Source: Ornithinimicrobium ciconiae (GTDB lineage Bacteria; Actinomycetota; Actinomycetes; Actinomycetales; Dermatophilaceae). From it: a DNA stretch of 64,000 nt. Each line of letters starts with the position of its first letter. Position 1 is the stretch's first letter. The translations under genes were made by a program, and so were the position numbers. Location: positions 3,286,001 to 3,350,000 of the forward strand of contig NZ_CP041616.1 of the NCBI RefSeq assembly GCF_007197575.1, read 5' to 3'. Below the pieces are notes generated by a model, which made no database searches, was not told the origin of the DNA, and worked only from the letters and a program-made list of their open reading frames with translations. Positions 1 through 7,826 of this stretch are shown here, one piece after another.

Positions 1-273
1 ACGCTCGAGTCGCTCCTGTCCACCCGATCCGCCGCGGACTGGAGTGAGGCCCTGCGGGCAGCGGGGGTGCCGGCCGGTCCGGTCCAGACCATCGGGGAGG
101 CACTGGGGCTGGCCGAGGAGCTGGGCCTGCGTCCCGTGGTGCCGGTGGGGGGCCAGGGACGGGAGAGCCGTCAGGTCGCCAACCCGATCTCCCTGTCGCG
201 CTCCCCTGCGCGTTATGTCGCCCCGCCGCCTGACCTGGGTGAGCACCAGGACGCGCACTGGCTGGACGAGTAG
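1..273 (+). CDS. CoA transferase family III (CaiB/BaiF), C-terminal end
   Basis: This is the last 90 residues of a CaiB/BaiF-type CoA transferase; the gene begins before the window. The frame is open from base 1 and reads AAGVPAGPVQT, the typical family segment around the second half of the acyl-CoA binding groove. It ends in the usual tail (ANPISLSRSP followed by a proline-rich close). Such enzymes move CoA between carboxylic acids without an ATP step. Lying next to an acyl-CoA dehydrogenase of glutaryl-CoA type, it probably activates a dicarboxylic acid such as glutarate; that link is inference. The last 30 coding bases reappear at 3164-3193, part of a local duplication. Confidence 0.85.
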   Translation, partial: TLESLLSTRSAADWSEALRAAGVPAGPVQTIGEALGLAEELGLRPVVPVGGQGRESRQVANPISLSRSPARYVAPPPDLGEHQDAHWLDE

Positions 274-282
274 TCCACGCAG
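243..282 (+). repeat. Direct repeat, left copy (end of CoA transferase gene)
   Basis: These forty bases, covering the last codons and stop of the CoA transferase, recur exactly at 3164-3203. Similarity continues after both copies through a hairpin and into the dehydrogenase 3' end. The two copies bracket a 2.9 kb segment and mark a duplication. Confidence 0.9.
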
Positions 283-298
283 ACCACGAACAGACGAA

Positions 299-330
299 GA
301 CCGGCGCCCAGGATCCCCTGGGCGCCGGTC
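299..330. terminator. Hairpin terminator between convergent genes
   Basis: A perfect 14-bp stem with the four-base loop ATCC lies 25 bases past the CoA transferase stop and just past the 3' end of the decayed dehydrogenase copy. It has no clear T tract, as is common in high-GC actinobacteria. A near-identical hairpin lies at 3216-3249 after the intact dehydrogenase. Confidence 0.8.
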
Positions 331-344
331 TCGTGTGCGGCAGG

Positions 345-583
345 TCAGCGGAAGGCAGCCTGACCGGTGAGCACCTGACCGATGACGAGCTGGTGGACCT
401 CGGAGGTTCCCTCGTAGGTCAGCACCGACTCCAGGTTGTTGGCGTGGCGCAGGACCGGATACTCCAGGGTGATGCCGGCGGCACCGAGGATGGTGCGCGT
501 CTCGCGGATCGCGCGGTCCTCCTCAGAGGTGAAGTCGGTGCCAATAGGGCGAGCGGGTGGGTGGGCAACTTGGACTGAGCCAT
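345..583 (-). pseudogene. Decayed copy of the glutaryl-CoA dehydrogenase gene
   Basis: Only the first 25 or so and last 50 or so codons of the dehydrogenase at 3263-4444 remain, joined directly. The joint at 501-508 lies in a short TCGCGG shared by both ends of the intact gene, which points to an internal deletion of about 0.94 kb by microhomology. Further small gaps near 530-552 shift the frame. The start region (ATG complement at 581-583) and the stop (345-347) are still recognisable. No functional product is expected. Confidence 0.9.
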
Positions 584-622
584 GGCGGGTTCTCCATCGA
601 AGCGGGGACCCCGAAGCCGAGC

Positions 623-842
623 ATGGCCAGACCCTCGACTCCCCTGCTGAGCCGGGAGCCGATCCGCGGCGCCGTGGTCAACCTGGTCATCGCCGACGTG
701 GGCACCAGTGGCTTCGACCAATGCGGGACGCTTCGCGCACCTGGACCAGGCACGCAGGGAGAGCGCAGAGCCGACCGTATCGAACACGACACGTTCGAGC
801 TGGGTATCTGACCTTGTCCGCGGGCTGCGTTCTTGGCCCTAG
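623..842 (+). pseudogene. Decayed copy of the TetR regulator gene
   Basis: This is a collapsed copy of the regulator at 4559-5170. It keeps the first 17 codons (MARPSTPLLSREPIR), a middle stretch VVNLVIADVGTSGFDQ and the last 30 or so codons, with two large internal deletions and frame loss. The recognition helix and most of the ligand domain are gone. The intergenic operator found between the intact pair is also missing here, since the sequence between the two remnants has shrunk to about 39 bases. Confidence 0.88.
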
Positions 843-868
843 CGTCGCGGTGCCCCGTCGGACCACCG

Positions 869-911
869 CCTCGAGCGCCGACGATAGTTGCAGCGGGGAC
901 GGCGCTCGAGG
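869..911 (-). terminator. Hairpin after the CHAP/lectin gene
   Basis: An 11-bp perfect inverted repeat, CCTCGAGCGCC and its complement, with a 21-base loop, lies 16 bases past the stop of the CHAP/lectin gene on the minus strand. The position fits a terminator; the long loop makes it less certain. Confidence 0.5.
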
Positions 912-926
912 ACGGCGTTGGGGAAC

Positions 927-2357
927 TTACTTACCCACGGTGTTGGTCGCCCACACAGCCTTATTAGCGGCGGTGTAGAGCACGACGTTCCCGTCGTTCT
1001 GCACAACCAGGCGGTTCGCCTTCTTCCCGTTGGTATTGCTCGCCCACACAGCCTTGTTGCTGGCGTTGTACTGCACAAGGTTGCCATCGGTCTGCATCCG
1101 GGTAGTCATGCCAGATGCGAACTTGTTCGTGGCCCAGATCGGCTTCTTACTCGACAGGTTTGTGAGCACCAGGTTGCCGTCGGTCTGCTGACGCAGGCGG
1201 TAGTTGCCGTTGCTGGAGTAGAGCGCCTGGTTACTCGTCAGTCTCTTCCCCGTCTTGAGCGTGCTCCCGAGCGGTGAGGCGATGACCGCGGTCGCAGCGG
1301 ATGTCTTGGCGACACTCTTGTGCCCCAACTTGGAGCCAGTCACCGTCACGGTCAGTCGCTTCCCGATGTCTGCTTCCACGAGTTTGTAGGTCTTGGCTGT
1401 CGCGCCGCTGATCGTGGATCCACCGCGCTTCCACTGGTACTTCAGGGACACCCCGACCGCCCAAGCGCCTGGCTGCGCCGTCAGAGTGCTGCCGTGCTTT
1501 GCACTGCCAGAGATCGTTGGAACCGGGTGCGGACCAGGAAGGGTAGCCGCGGTAACAACCTTGGCTGCGGACGTCTTCGTGGTGGTCTTGTAGCCACTTC
1601 GGCTGCCGGTGACCGACACAGAGACCTTCTTGCCTATGTCCGACTGCGCAAGCTTGTAGTTCTGCTTGGTCGCCCCGCTGATATTCGCGCCGTCACGCTT
1701 CCACTGATACTTCAAGGTTGCGGTTGGCTTCCATGTCCCAGGAACAGCGGTGATCGTCGAGTCGACGACGAATGACCCGCTCACAGAAGGTGTGGGTGCT
1801 GACTCAAAGTTCTTCAGCGTCACCTCGTCCTTGACGTGAAGATAGCTCGACGCACGGACGACCCGGTCTTTGCGGTATGTGCCAGCAAAACCGTAGTTGT
1901 ATTCCTCGACGAGGGCGCTCCCGTCCCCATTCACTTTTGTGACGATTGCAACGTGACCGTAGGCGCCCACCTCGGCTCCCCACCACGCCACCGCTCCCAC
2001 AGCAGGTGTGCTGTCGACCTTCCAGCCACCCTTCTGTGCCGCTGCCTTCCACTCGATGGCATTGCCAAAGTGGACCGACTTTCCGTTGGGACCCACCATG
2101 TTATTAAGGAAGGACCACGGCGCCTTGGTGCGACCCCCCTGCTGGTTGAGGCGCCACGCGGCGAAGGATGTGCAGTTCCTGTTGTAGAAGGCCCACGGAT
2201 CGATCACCGTGTTCATCGGCTTATTCTTGAGGTCTGCTGGGTAGTCATCCCCTGTACCAGCCCCCCAGGTAGCGGTCGCGAGGGCCAACATCGGCGCAGC
2301 AAGCGCCCCACCGAGAACCGCACGTCTGGTCACTGTCGGATTTGTTCTTCTTGCCAC
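927..2357 (-). CDS. Secreted CHAP-domain peptidoglycan hydrolase with two Ig-like repeats and a B-lectin domain
   Basis: This is a predicted exported cell-wall amidase or endopeptidase of about 476 residues. I chose GTG at 2357 because GAGAGGG sits 7 bases before it; an ATG at 2396 in frame would add 13 residues. A twin-arginine leader (VTRRAVLGG plus a hydrophobic run) is followed by a CHAP domain at about 50-175, with C62 in RNCTSFAAW, H135 in GHVAIV and an EEYN motif as the likely catalytic set. Two near-copies of a 75-residue Ig-like repeat (YQWKR, SGATK, GKKVSVSVTGS) follow at about 190-345. A bulb-type lectin domain with three QxDGNxV motifs ends the protein. It sits alone between two copies of a duplicated locus. 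CHAP proteins cleave peptidoglycan; the lectin part suggests binding to mannose-like glycans on its own or a rival's wall, which is inference. Confidence 0.85.
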   Translation of the reverse strand: MARRTNPTVTRRAVLGGALAAPMLALATATWGAGTGDDYPADLKNKPMNTVIDPWAFYNRNCTSFAAWRLNQQGGRTKAPWSFLNNMVGPNGKSVHFGNAIEWKAAAQKGGWKVDSTPAVGAVAWWGAEVGAYGHVAIVTKVNGDGSALVEEYNYGFAGTYRKDRVVRASSYLHVKDEVTLKNFESAPTPSVSGSFVVDSTITAVPGTWKPTATLKYQWKRDGANISGATKQNYKLAQSDIGKKVSVSVTGSRSGYKTTTKTSAAKVVTAATLPGPHPVPTISGSAKHGSTLTAQPGAWAVGVSLKYQWKRGGSTISGATAKTYKLVEADIGKRLTVTVTGSKLGHKSVAKTSAATAVIASPLGSTLKTGKRLTSNQALYSSNGNYRLRQQTDGNLVLTNLSSKKPIWATNKFASGMTTRMQTDGNLVQYNASNKAVWASNTNGKKANRLVVQNDGNVVLYTAANKAVWATNTVGK

Positions 2358-2396
2358 TGGGTTTCCCTCTCGTCTGCTTGGTCTGGAGAAAAGCAT

Positions 2397-2662
2397 GACA
2401 AGGGCTCGGCACGCGCAGCCAGCATGACCAGGTCTAAAGTCATTTCAGAGAAGCACGGGTGGCGTCAAGTCGGTGTCACGCGCAAGGTTAGAGCAGCGTT
2501 GTCGCCCTTACGTCGCGCACGAACGACCCACAGTGGATCAACACGAGAGGAACGTGAAGATGCATGCGCCTACGTTGTGGCGCTCACCGGTGTGACCACG
2601 GCCTGTCTCGATCAACCTCACGACAAACCGATCGTCCTCACGGGTACCGCGCACCTGGTCGG
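2397..2662. other. Intergenic region upstream of the CHAP/lectin gene
   Basis: I found no gene here. It must hold the promoter of the CHAP/lectin gene, but no convincing -35/-10 pair could be fixed by eye. Confidence 0.4.
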
Positions 2663-3129
2663 TCAGGTCAGCGCGAGCCACCCTGAGGCCGCACCGGTAT
2701 AGACCGCACCCACAAGTACAATCATCGCCAGCCCGCGCCATCCGTGACGCCGGCGACCGGCCAGCAGATCACCGACAGCCCACAGCAGACCGAGGTAGGC
2801 CAGGCTGAACACGTCGTCCTCCTGCGGGCCTCGAAGACTCCGCCGGCCGCCCTCAGGAGAAGAACTCCGGTCACGGTGAGCGCGGCGCGGAGCCAGCCCA
2901 GCAGACCAGTCCTTTGCACCGGACGCGCCGCCAGGACGAGCGCGACGACGGTGATCGCCAAGAAGATCAGCCCGGCGGTGCCGTCGGCGAGTCGGTCCAG
3001 CTCGGGGGTGCGGTCCCAGCCGTGGTCGGTCTCGTCCGCGAAGGTGACTCCAGCCGCGAGGACCGCCTGCCAGACACCGAGCCCGCGGTCGCCGTGACCA
3101 CGGGCTCGGTGGCACCGCCAGTGCACCAC
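2663..3129 (-). pseudogene. Small membrane protein, frameshifted
   Basis: Two minus-strand frames together make one sensible membrane protein. The first half (about 3129-2840) reads ADGTAGLIFLAITVVALVLA and a second hydrophobic run TGVLLL. The second half (about 2840-2663) reads SLAYLGLLWAVGDLLAG and AMIVLVGAVYTGAASGWLAL. The switch from one frame to the other is near 2835-2850, just after GGVFEAR. Four hydrophobic helices are visible in all. Family and function are not recognised. No start codon with a good ribosome site is visible, so the 5' end may also have been lost at the duplication boundary. Confidence 0.6.
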
Positions 3130-3163
3130 GGGCAGAACTCCCCTGATCCCGCCGCCACGGCGC

Positions 3164-3203
3164 GCACCAGGACGCGCACTGGCTGGACGAGTAGTCCACG
3201 CAG
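3164..3203 (+). repeat. Direct repeat, right copy
   Basis: This is an exact copy of 243-282, carrying the end of the CoA transferase reading frame with its TAG stop but none of the rest of that gene. It directly precedes the hairpin and 3' end of the intact dehydrogenase. Confidence 0.9.
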
Positions 3204-3215
3204 GCTCAGCAACGA

Positions 3216-3249
3216 AGACCGGCGCCCAGGATCACCTGGGCGCCGGTCT
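3216..3249. terminator. Hairpin terminator after the acyl-CoA dehydrogenase gene
   Basis: A 15-bp stem with the loop ATCA sits 14 bases past the dehydrogenase stop. It is the sister of the hairpin at 299-330 and differs from it mainly in the loop. Confidence 0.8.
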
Positions 3250-3262
3250 CGTGTGCGGTCGG

Positions 3263-4444
3263 TCAGCGGAAGGCGGCCTGGCCGGTGAGCGCCTGACCGA
3301 TGACGAGCTGGTGGACCTCCGAGGTCCCCTCGTAGGTCAGCACCGACTCCAGGTTGTTGGCGTGGCGCAGGACGGGATACTCCAGCGTGATGCCGGCGGC
3401 ACCGAGGATGGAGCGCGTCTCGCGGGCGATGGCGATGGCCTCGCGGACGTTGTTGAGCTTGCCCAGGCTCACCTGGTCGGAGGACAGCTTGCCCTCGTCC
3501 TTGAGTCGTCCCAGGTGCAGTGCCAGGAGCATGCCCTTGCCGAGCTCGAGGGTCATGTCGGCCAGCTTGGCCTGGGTGAGCTGGTAGGCCGACAGGGGCT
3601 TGTCGAAGATCTCGCGCTCCCCGGCATACTGGATCGCGGTCTCCAGGCAGTCACGGGCGGCGCCCAGCGAGCCGAAGATGATGCCGAAGCGGGCCTCGTT
3701 GAGGCAGGACAGCGGACCGGAGAGGCCCTTGGCCCCGGGCAGCATCGCCGAGGCGGGCAGCCGGACGTTGTCCAGGACGAGCTCGCTGGTGATCGAGGCG
3801 CGCAGCGAGAGCTTCTTGGTGATCTCGGGGGCGGAGAAGCCGGGTGTGTCGGTAGGGACGACGAAGCCGCGGACGCCGTCCTCGGTCTGGGCCCACACCA
3901 CGGCCACGTCGGCGACCGAGCCGTTGGTGATCCACATCTTGTTGCCGGTCAGGACCCAGTCGTCGCCCGAGCGGGTGGCGCGGGTGCGCATCCCCGCCGG
4001 GTTGGACCCGAAGTCGGGCTCGGTGAGACCGAAGCATCCGATGGCCTCGCCGGCCGCCATCCGCGGCAGCCACTCCTGCTTCTGCTCCTCGGAGCCGTGC
4101 TGCCAGATCGCAAACATTGCCAGGGAGCCCTGCACGCTGACCAGGGACCGCAGACCGGAGTCGCCCGCCTCCAGCTCCAGGCACGCCAGGCCGTATGCCG
4201 TGGCGCTGGTGCCGGCGCAGCCGTAGCCCTCCAGGTGCATCCCCAGCACTCCGAGCCTGCCGAGCTCGGGGGCGAGCTCACGCACCGGCACGGTCCCGGC
4301 CTCATACCAGTCGGCGATCTCGGGCCGGATGCGGTCCTCGACGAAGCGGCGCACGGTGTCGCGGATCGCGCGGTCCTCCTCGGAGATGAGCAGGTCGGTG
4401 CCGAACAGGGCGAGCGGGTGGGTGGCGGGCTTGGGCTGGGCCAT
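3263..4444 (-). CDS. gcdH: Acyl-CoA dehydrogenase, glutaryl-CoA dehydrogenase type
   Basis: This 393-residue flavoenzyme has the full length of glutaryl-CoA dehydrogenase, which oxidises and decarboxylates glutaryl-CoA to crotonyl-CoA in lysine, tryptophan and glutarate breakdown. Family segments in order are an N-terminal helical domain, CFGLTEPDFGSNPAGM (FAD/acyl-CoA binding), KMWITNGSVADVAVVWA, ASITSELVLDNVRLP, and TYEGTSEVHQLVIGQALTG near the end, which carries the catalytic glutamate in YEGTSE. The start is the ATG whose complement lies at 4442-4444, with GGAGAA 6 bases upstream; the longer frame to 4501 runs through the operator. It is divergent from the TetR gene and shares its operator region, so it is probably repressed by it. 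A decayed duplicate lies at 345-583. Substrate choice rests on family likeness only. Confidence 0.85.
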   Translation of the reverse strand: MAQPKPATHPLALFGTDLLISEEDRAIRDTVRRFVEDRIRPEIADWYEAGTVPVRELAPELGRLGVLGMHLEGYGCAGTSATAYGLACLELEAGDSGLRSLVSVQGSLAMFAIWQHGSEEQKQEWLPRMAAGEAIGCFGLTEPDFGSNPAGMRTRATRSGDDWVLTGNKMWITNGSVADVAVVWAQTEDGVRGFVVPTDTPGFSAPEITKKLSLRASITSELVLDNVRLPASAMLPGAKGLSGPLSCLNEARFGIIFGSLGAARDCLETAIQYAGEREIFDKPLSAYQLTQAKLADMTLELGKGMLLALHLGRLKDEGKLSSDQVSLGKLNNVREAIAIARETRSILGAAGITLEYPVLRHANNLESVLTYEGTSEVHQLVIGQALTGQAAFR

Positions 4445-4473
4445 GGCGGGTTCTCCATCGAGGCTTGACGAGT

Positions 4474-4507
4474 CTAACAGTGTTAGGTAGCAGCCTAACA
4501 CTGTAAG
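4474..4507. promoter_or_regulatory. Double palindromic operator between gcdH and tetR
   Basis: CTAACAGTGTTAGG, a 6-base spacer, then CCTAACACTGTAAG: the two arms are inverted copies with one mismatch, and each arm is itself a palindrome (TAACA-S-TGTTA, the second imperfect). This is the usual layout for two TetR dimers on a divergent promoter. It lies 30 bases before the gcdH start and 52 before tetR. Confidence 0.8.
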
Positions 4508-4558
4508 GTGCTGTCTGCCAGGGGCCGAGCGGCCCGCCCGCCCCGTCAGGAGCCGACC

Positions 4559-5170
4559 ATGGCCAGACCCGCCACCCCTCTGCTGAGCCGGCAGCGGATC
4601 CGCGATGCCGCGCTGGCGCTGATCGACACCGACGGACTGGAGAGGTTCTCGATGCGCCGCCTGGCCGGCTCACTCGGGGTGAGTGCCCCGTCGCTGTACT
4701 CGCACTACGCCACGCGCGAGCAGGTCCTGGACGACGTCGTCGACCTGGTCATCGCCGACGTGGACACGAGCGGCTTCGACCAGGGTTGGGAGGAGGGACT
4801 GCTCCGCTGGGCCCGGTCCTACCGAGCCGCCCTGGCCGCCCACCCGGCCGTGGCGCCACTGGTCGCGTCCGGCGCCCAGCACCGGGAACAGTTCCTGGCG
4901 ATGGCCGACCGCGTCCATGCCGGGCTCGTCAGCACCGGCTGGCGACCGCGGCGGGCCACCGAGATCTCTGGCGCGGTGAAGTTCGTGGTCATCGGTGCGG
5001 CCGTCACACCGTTCGCGGCGGGGTTCTCCGACGACCCTGCTCTGTATGACGGACGCTTCCCTCACCTTGACCAGGCGCACCGCCTGCGCGCCGAGGCTGC
5101 CCGCATCGACCATGACGCGTTCGAGCTCTGCATCACCTCGCTGGTCCAGGGCCTGCGTCCCGGGCCCTAG
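4559..5170 (+). CDS. TetR family transcriptional regulator
   Basis: This is a 203-residue one-component repressor. The N-terminal helix-turn-helix is clear (IRDAALALIDTDGLERFSMR, then LAGSLGVSAPSLYSHYATRE). The rest is a helical ligand domain with a TetR_C-like ending. The start ATG at 4559 has AGGAG 6 bases upstream. It is divergent from gcdH with a double palindrome between, so autorepression and repression of gcdH, relieved by an acyl-CoA, is the likely scheme. The ligand is inferred only. A wrecked copy of this gene lies at 623-842. Confidence 0.88.
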   Translation: MARPATPLLSRQRIRDAALALIDTDGLERFSMRRLAGSLGVSAPSLYSHYATREQVLDDVVDLVIADVDTSGFDQGWEEGLLRWARSYRAALAAHPAVAPLVASGAQHREQFLAMADRVHAGLVSTGWRPRRATEISGAVKFVVIGAAVTPFAAGFSDDPALYDGRFPHLDQAHRLRAEAARIDHDAFELCITSLVQGLRPGP

Positions 5171-5210
5171 TTGGACGGTGCGGCGACCTAGACGGAGGGT
5201 GGTCGAGTAG

Positions 5211-5828
5211 GCCGTCTGCGCCGAGGAGTCCGGGTGGGACGGCGTCTTCCCGTGGGACGTGCTCATCGCGCGCGACCTGGCCACGCTGGACCAGCTGTCC
5301 CACGGCCGCGTGATCCTCGGTGTCGGGCTGGGCCGGCGCGCGGAGTATGACCTGTTCGGTGAGGAGTGGGACGCCCGGCGGGTGAGCCGTCGCTACGACG
5401 AGGCACTGGAGCTGATCTCGCGCTTCTGGAGCGGTGAGCGGGTCACCTTCCACGGGGAGTTCTACGACGTCGACGACGTCGCCCTGCTGCCCACCCCCGC
5501 GCAGCGCCCGCATATCCCCATCCTCGTGGCCGGGTTCTGGCCCAACCGCAAACCGGTGCGACGTGGCGCCAGGTGGGACGGCCTGATGCCGGTCGTCGAC
5601 CCGGACCCGGAGGGACAGGACCTCCACGATCTGGTCACCTACTACCGAGAGCTCGCGGACGAGCCCGACGACATCTTCCTCCACGTGGACGGCACCGCCA
5701 CCACGGCCGAGCGCGTCGACCGCTACCGCGAGCTCGGCATCACCTGGCTGGCCACCGGCGTGATCTCAGCGCAGCAGTCTGTTGAGGAGAACCTCACCGC
5801 GATCCGGCGCGGTCCACCACCCTGGTGA
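5211..5828 (+). pseudogene. Luciferase-like F420-dependent monooxygenase, internally deleted remnant
   Basis: The frame opens after a TAG at 5208-5210 and reads AEESGWDGVFPWD, a typical N-terminal piece of LLM-class flavin or F420 oxidoreductases. It then jumps directly to LIARDLATLDQLSHGRVILG, a segment that normally lies some 60 residues later. From there the barrel continues normally (GVGLGRRAEYDLFG, FHGEFYDVDDV, PIPILVAGFW-like strand) to a short ending. There is no good start codon with a ribosome site; GTG at 5259 would give 189 residues lacking the first barrel strands. I read it as a nonfunctional remnant with an in-frame deletion. Confidence 0.75.
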
Positions 5829-5870
5829 TGATCCGCAACGACTGCAGCGGCGACCAGTCCGTGGCCGACC

Positions 5871-6800
5871 TCAACGCCTCGCTGAGCGACCAGACCGCGC
5901 GGCCGCCCGGCCGCGCCGGACGTCCCGCAGGGTCGAGACCACCTCGCCCACCCCGTTGGCGACCGGCAGCCGCCATATGGCCTGCAGCGGGATGAACAGA
6001 GGCGGGTCCAGCGGCGCATAGGACAGCGTCGCGGAGGCCTCGCGGGCGAAGTCAAACGGGACCAGGGAGAAGGCCGTGCCGTTGCGCAGTTGGTAGGACT
6101 GTGCCCCCGACACCGCGCCGGCGGACTCGATGATCTCCGGGTCGAGGCCCCGCTCGCGGCAGGCCTGCACCAGGTGGTCGAAGTAGTCGTCGTGCTGGCG
6201 CCGCGGCCAGATCAGCAACCGACGGTCGGCCAGGGCGGACAGGTCGACCGGCTCCGTCGGGTCGAGGTCGCCGTGGGCGGTGAGCACGCACACCTCGTCC
6301 CGCGCGATGCGCGCCTGGCGGGTGTGCCCGGAGTGCTCCACGAAGTGCCCCACCCCGAGGTCCGCCTCCCCCGCGGCCAGGGTCCGCTCTACCTCACCGG
6401 TGGCCACCTCGACGACCTCCACCTGCACCCGCGCCGGCCGGTCGTCCAGCTCCTGCAGCAGGGCGGGCACGAGGTGGTTGATCAGGCTGGGCGTGGCCGC
6501 CAGGCGCACCGTGTGGGAGTTCTGGCCGAGTCTCTCGGCCTGCTCGGCGAACTCCCCTGCGTCGGTCAGGATCCGCTCCGCCAGCGGCAGCAGCGCCGCC
6601 CCCTCGTCGGTGAGCGCAGTGCCCGCCCGGGAGCGCACGAAGAGCTGGAGCCGCAGCGCGCGCTCCAGGGATCGTATGTCGGCACTCACCGTGGGCTGCG
6701 ACAGGTCCAGCAGCTCGGCCGCGCGCCCGAAGTGCTCGGTCAGCGCGAGGGCGCGGAAAACCCGCAGCTGCCGCAGCGAGAAGTCCACCGGAACCCTCAT
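5871..6800 (-). CDS. LysR family transcriptional regulator
   Basis: The 309-residue protein has the LysR plan: an N-terminal winged helix (LRQLRVFRALALTEHFGRAA, then LSQPTVSADIRSLERALRLQ) followed by a two-lobed effector domain from about 90 on (RLAATPSLINHLVPALLQEL, GEADLGVGHFVEHSGH). It is divergent from psuG with a LysR-type box between them, so it very likely controls the pseudouridine/nucleoside operon; its ligand may be a nucleoside, base or sugar phosphate (inference). The C-terminal tail is arginine-rich (GRAAARSGRSARR). The remnant oxidoreductase ends 42 bases away, convergently. Confidence 0.9.
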   Translation of the reverse strand: MRVPVDFSLRQLRVFRALALTEHFGRAAELLDLSQPTVSADIRSLERALRLQLFVRSRAGTALTDEGAALLPLAERILTDAGEFAEQAERLGQNSHTVRLAATPSLINHLVPALLQELDDRPARVQVEVVEVATGEVERTLAAGEADLGVGHFVEHSGHTRQARIARDEVCVLTAHGDLDPTEPVDLSALADRRLLIWPRRQHDDYFDHLVQACRERGLDPEIIESAGAVSGAQSYQLRNGTAFSLVPFDFAREASATLSYAPLDPPLFIPLQAIWRLPVANGVGEVVSTLRDVRRGRAAARSGRSARR

Positions 6801-6813
6801 AGATAGACTCTAT
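6799..6813. promoter_or_regulatory. LysR-type binding box (ATAGA-N5-TCTAT)
   Basis: A perfect inverted repeat ATAGA-N5-TCTAT fits the LysR T-N11-A rule (T6800, A6812). It touches the first codon of the LysR gene and lies about 85 bases before psuG, so it could serve autoregulation and activation. Confidence 0.6.
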
Positions 6814-6898
6814 GACACGATCTGGAAGTGGGTCTGGTTCCACCCTCCTGCCACTCCTACCGTGGAAGAAAGAGCAACACCCACGTCAAGGAGGACAC

Positions 6899-7825
6899 AT
6901 GAGCACCGGCTTCATCACCGTCGCACCCGAGGTCATCGAGGCCGTCAACGACGGTCGCCCGGTGGTCGCCCTGGAGTCGACCATCTTCACCCACGGCCTG
7001 CCCCGGCCGCGCAACATCGAGGTGGCGGAGGAGGCCGAGCAGATCGTCCGCGACGCCGGTGCCGTGCCCGCCACGATCGGTGTGGTCGGCGGCGTCCCTA
7101 CTGTCGGGCTGACCAAGGACCAGGTCGTCGAGCTGAGCAACGACGACGACGTGATCAAGTCGAGCATCCGTGAGCTGGCCATCGGCGCGGTGAACCGCAA
7201 GAATGCCGGCACCACCATCGCGGCCACCTCCTTCCTGGCCCACCGCTCCGGCATCAAGGTCTTCGCCACCGGCGGCCTGGGCGGCGTGCACCACGGCGCC
7301 GAGACCAACTTCGATGAGTCAGCCGACCTGCTCGCGCTGGCCCAGAACCCGATCGTCCTGGTCAGCTCCGGCGCCAAGGCAGTCCTCAACATCCACGCCA
7401 CGCTCGAGCGCTTCGAGAGCCTCAGCGTGCCGATCGTCGGCTACCAGACCAATGCCTACCCCGGCTTCTACGTCGCCGAGTCCGGCTTCACCGTCTCGCA
7501 CCGCATCGAGTCCGCCGCGGACGCCGCGACCATCTACCACGCCCAGCGGCAGATGGAGCTGGCCACCGCACTGCTGGTCGGCAACCCGGTCCCCGTTGAC
7601 GAGCAGCTCGACCCTAGCCTGCTGGACGGCGTGGTCGAGCAGGCCTGGGCCGCCTTGGAGGAGCAGGGCGTCAAGGGCCAGCAGGTCACCCCGTTCCTGC
7701 TGGAGTTCATCCGCCAGGCCACCGGTGACGCCAGCCTCAACGCCAACGTCGCCCTCTACCGCAATAACGCCCGCGTGGCTGCTGAGATCGCCGTCGCGCT
7801 GGAAGCCAGCAACGGGAGCAAGTGA
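6899..7825 (+). CDS. psuG: Pseudouridine-5'-phosphate glycosidase
   Basis: PsuG reversibly splits pseudouridine 5'-phosphate to uracil and ribose 5-phosphate, breaking a C-C glycosidic bond. The 308-residue protein has full family length. Visible family marks are ALESTIFTHGLP near residues 25-35 (with the likely catalytic E26), RKNAGTTIAAT near 100-110 (likely lysine K101), FATGGLGGVHHGAETNFD, and PIVGYQTNAYPGFY. ATG at 6899 has AAGGAGG 5 bases upstream; an in-frame start at 6812 has none. The PfkB kinase begins 1 base after its stop, so the two are probably one transcript making and cleaving the phosphate. Confidence 0.93.
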   Translation: MSTGFITVAPEVIEAVNDGRPVVALESTIFTHGLPRPRNIEVAEEAEQIVRDAGAVPATIGVVGGVPTVGLTKDQVVELSNDDDVIKSSIRELAIGAVNRKNAGTTIAATSFLAHRSGIKVFATGGLGGVHHGAETNFDESADLLALAQNPIVLVSSGAKAVLNIHATLERFESLSVPIVGYQTNAYPGFYVAESGFTVSHRIESAADAATIYHAQRQMELATALLVGNPVPVDEQLDPSLLDGVVEQAWAALEEQGVKGQQVTPFLLEFIRQATGDASLNANVALYRNNARVAAEIAVALEASNGSK

Positions 7826-7826
7826 C

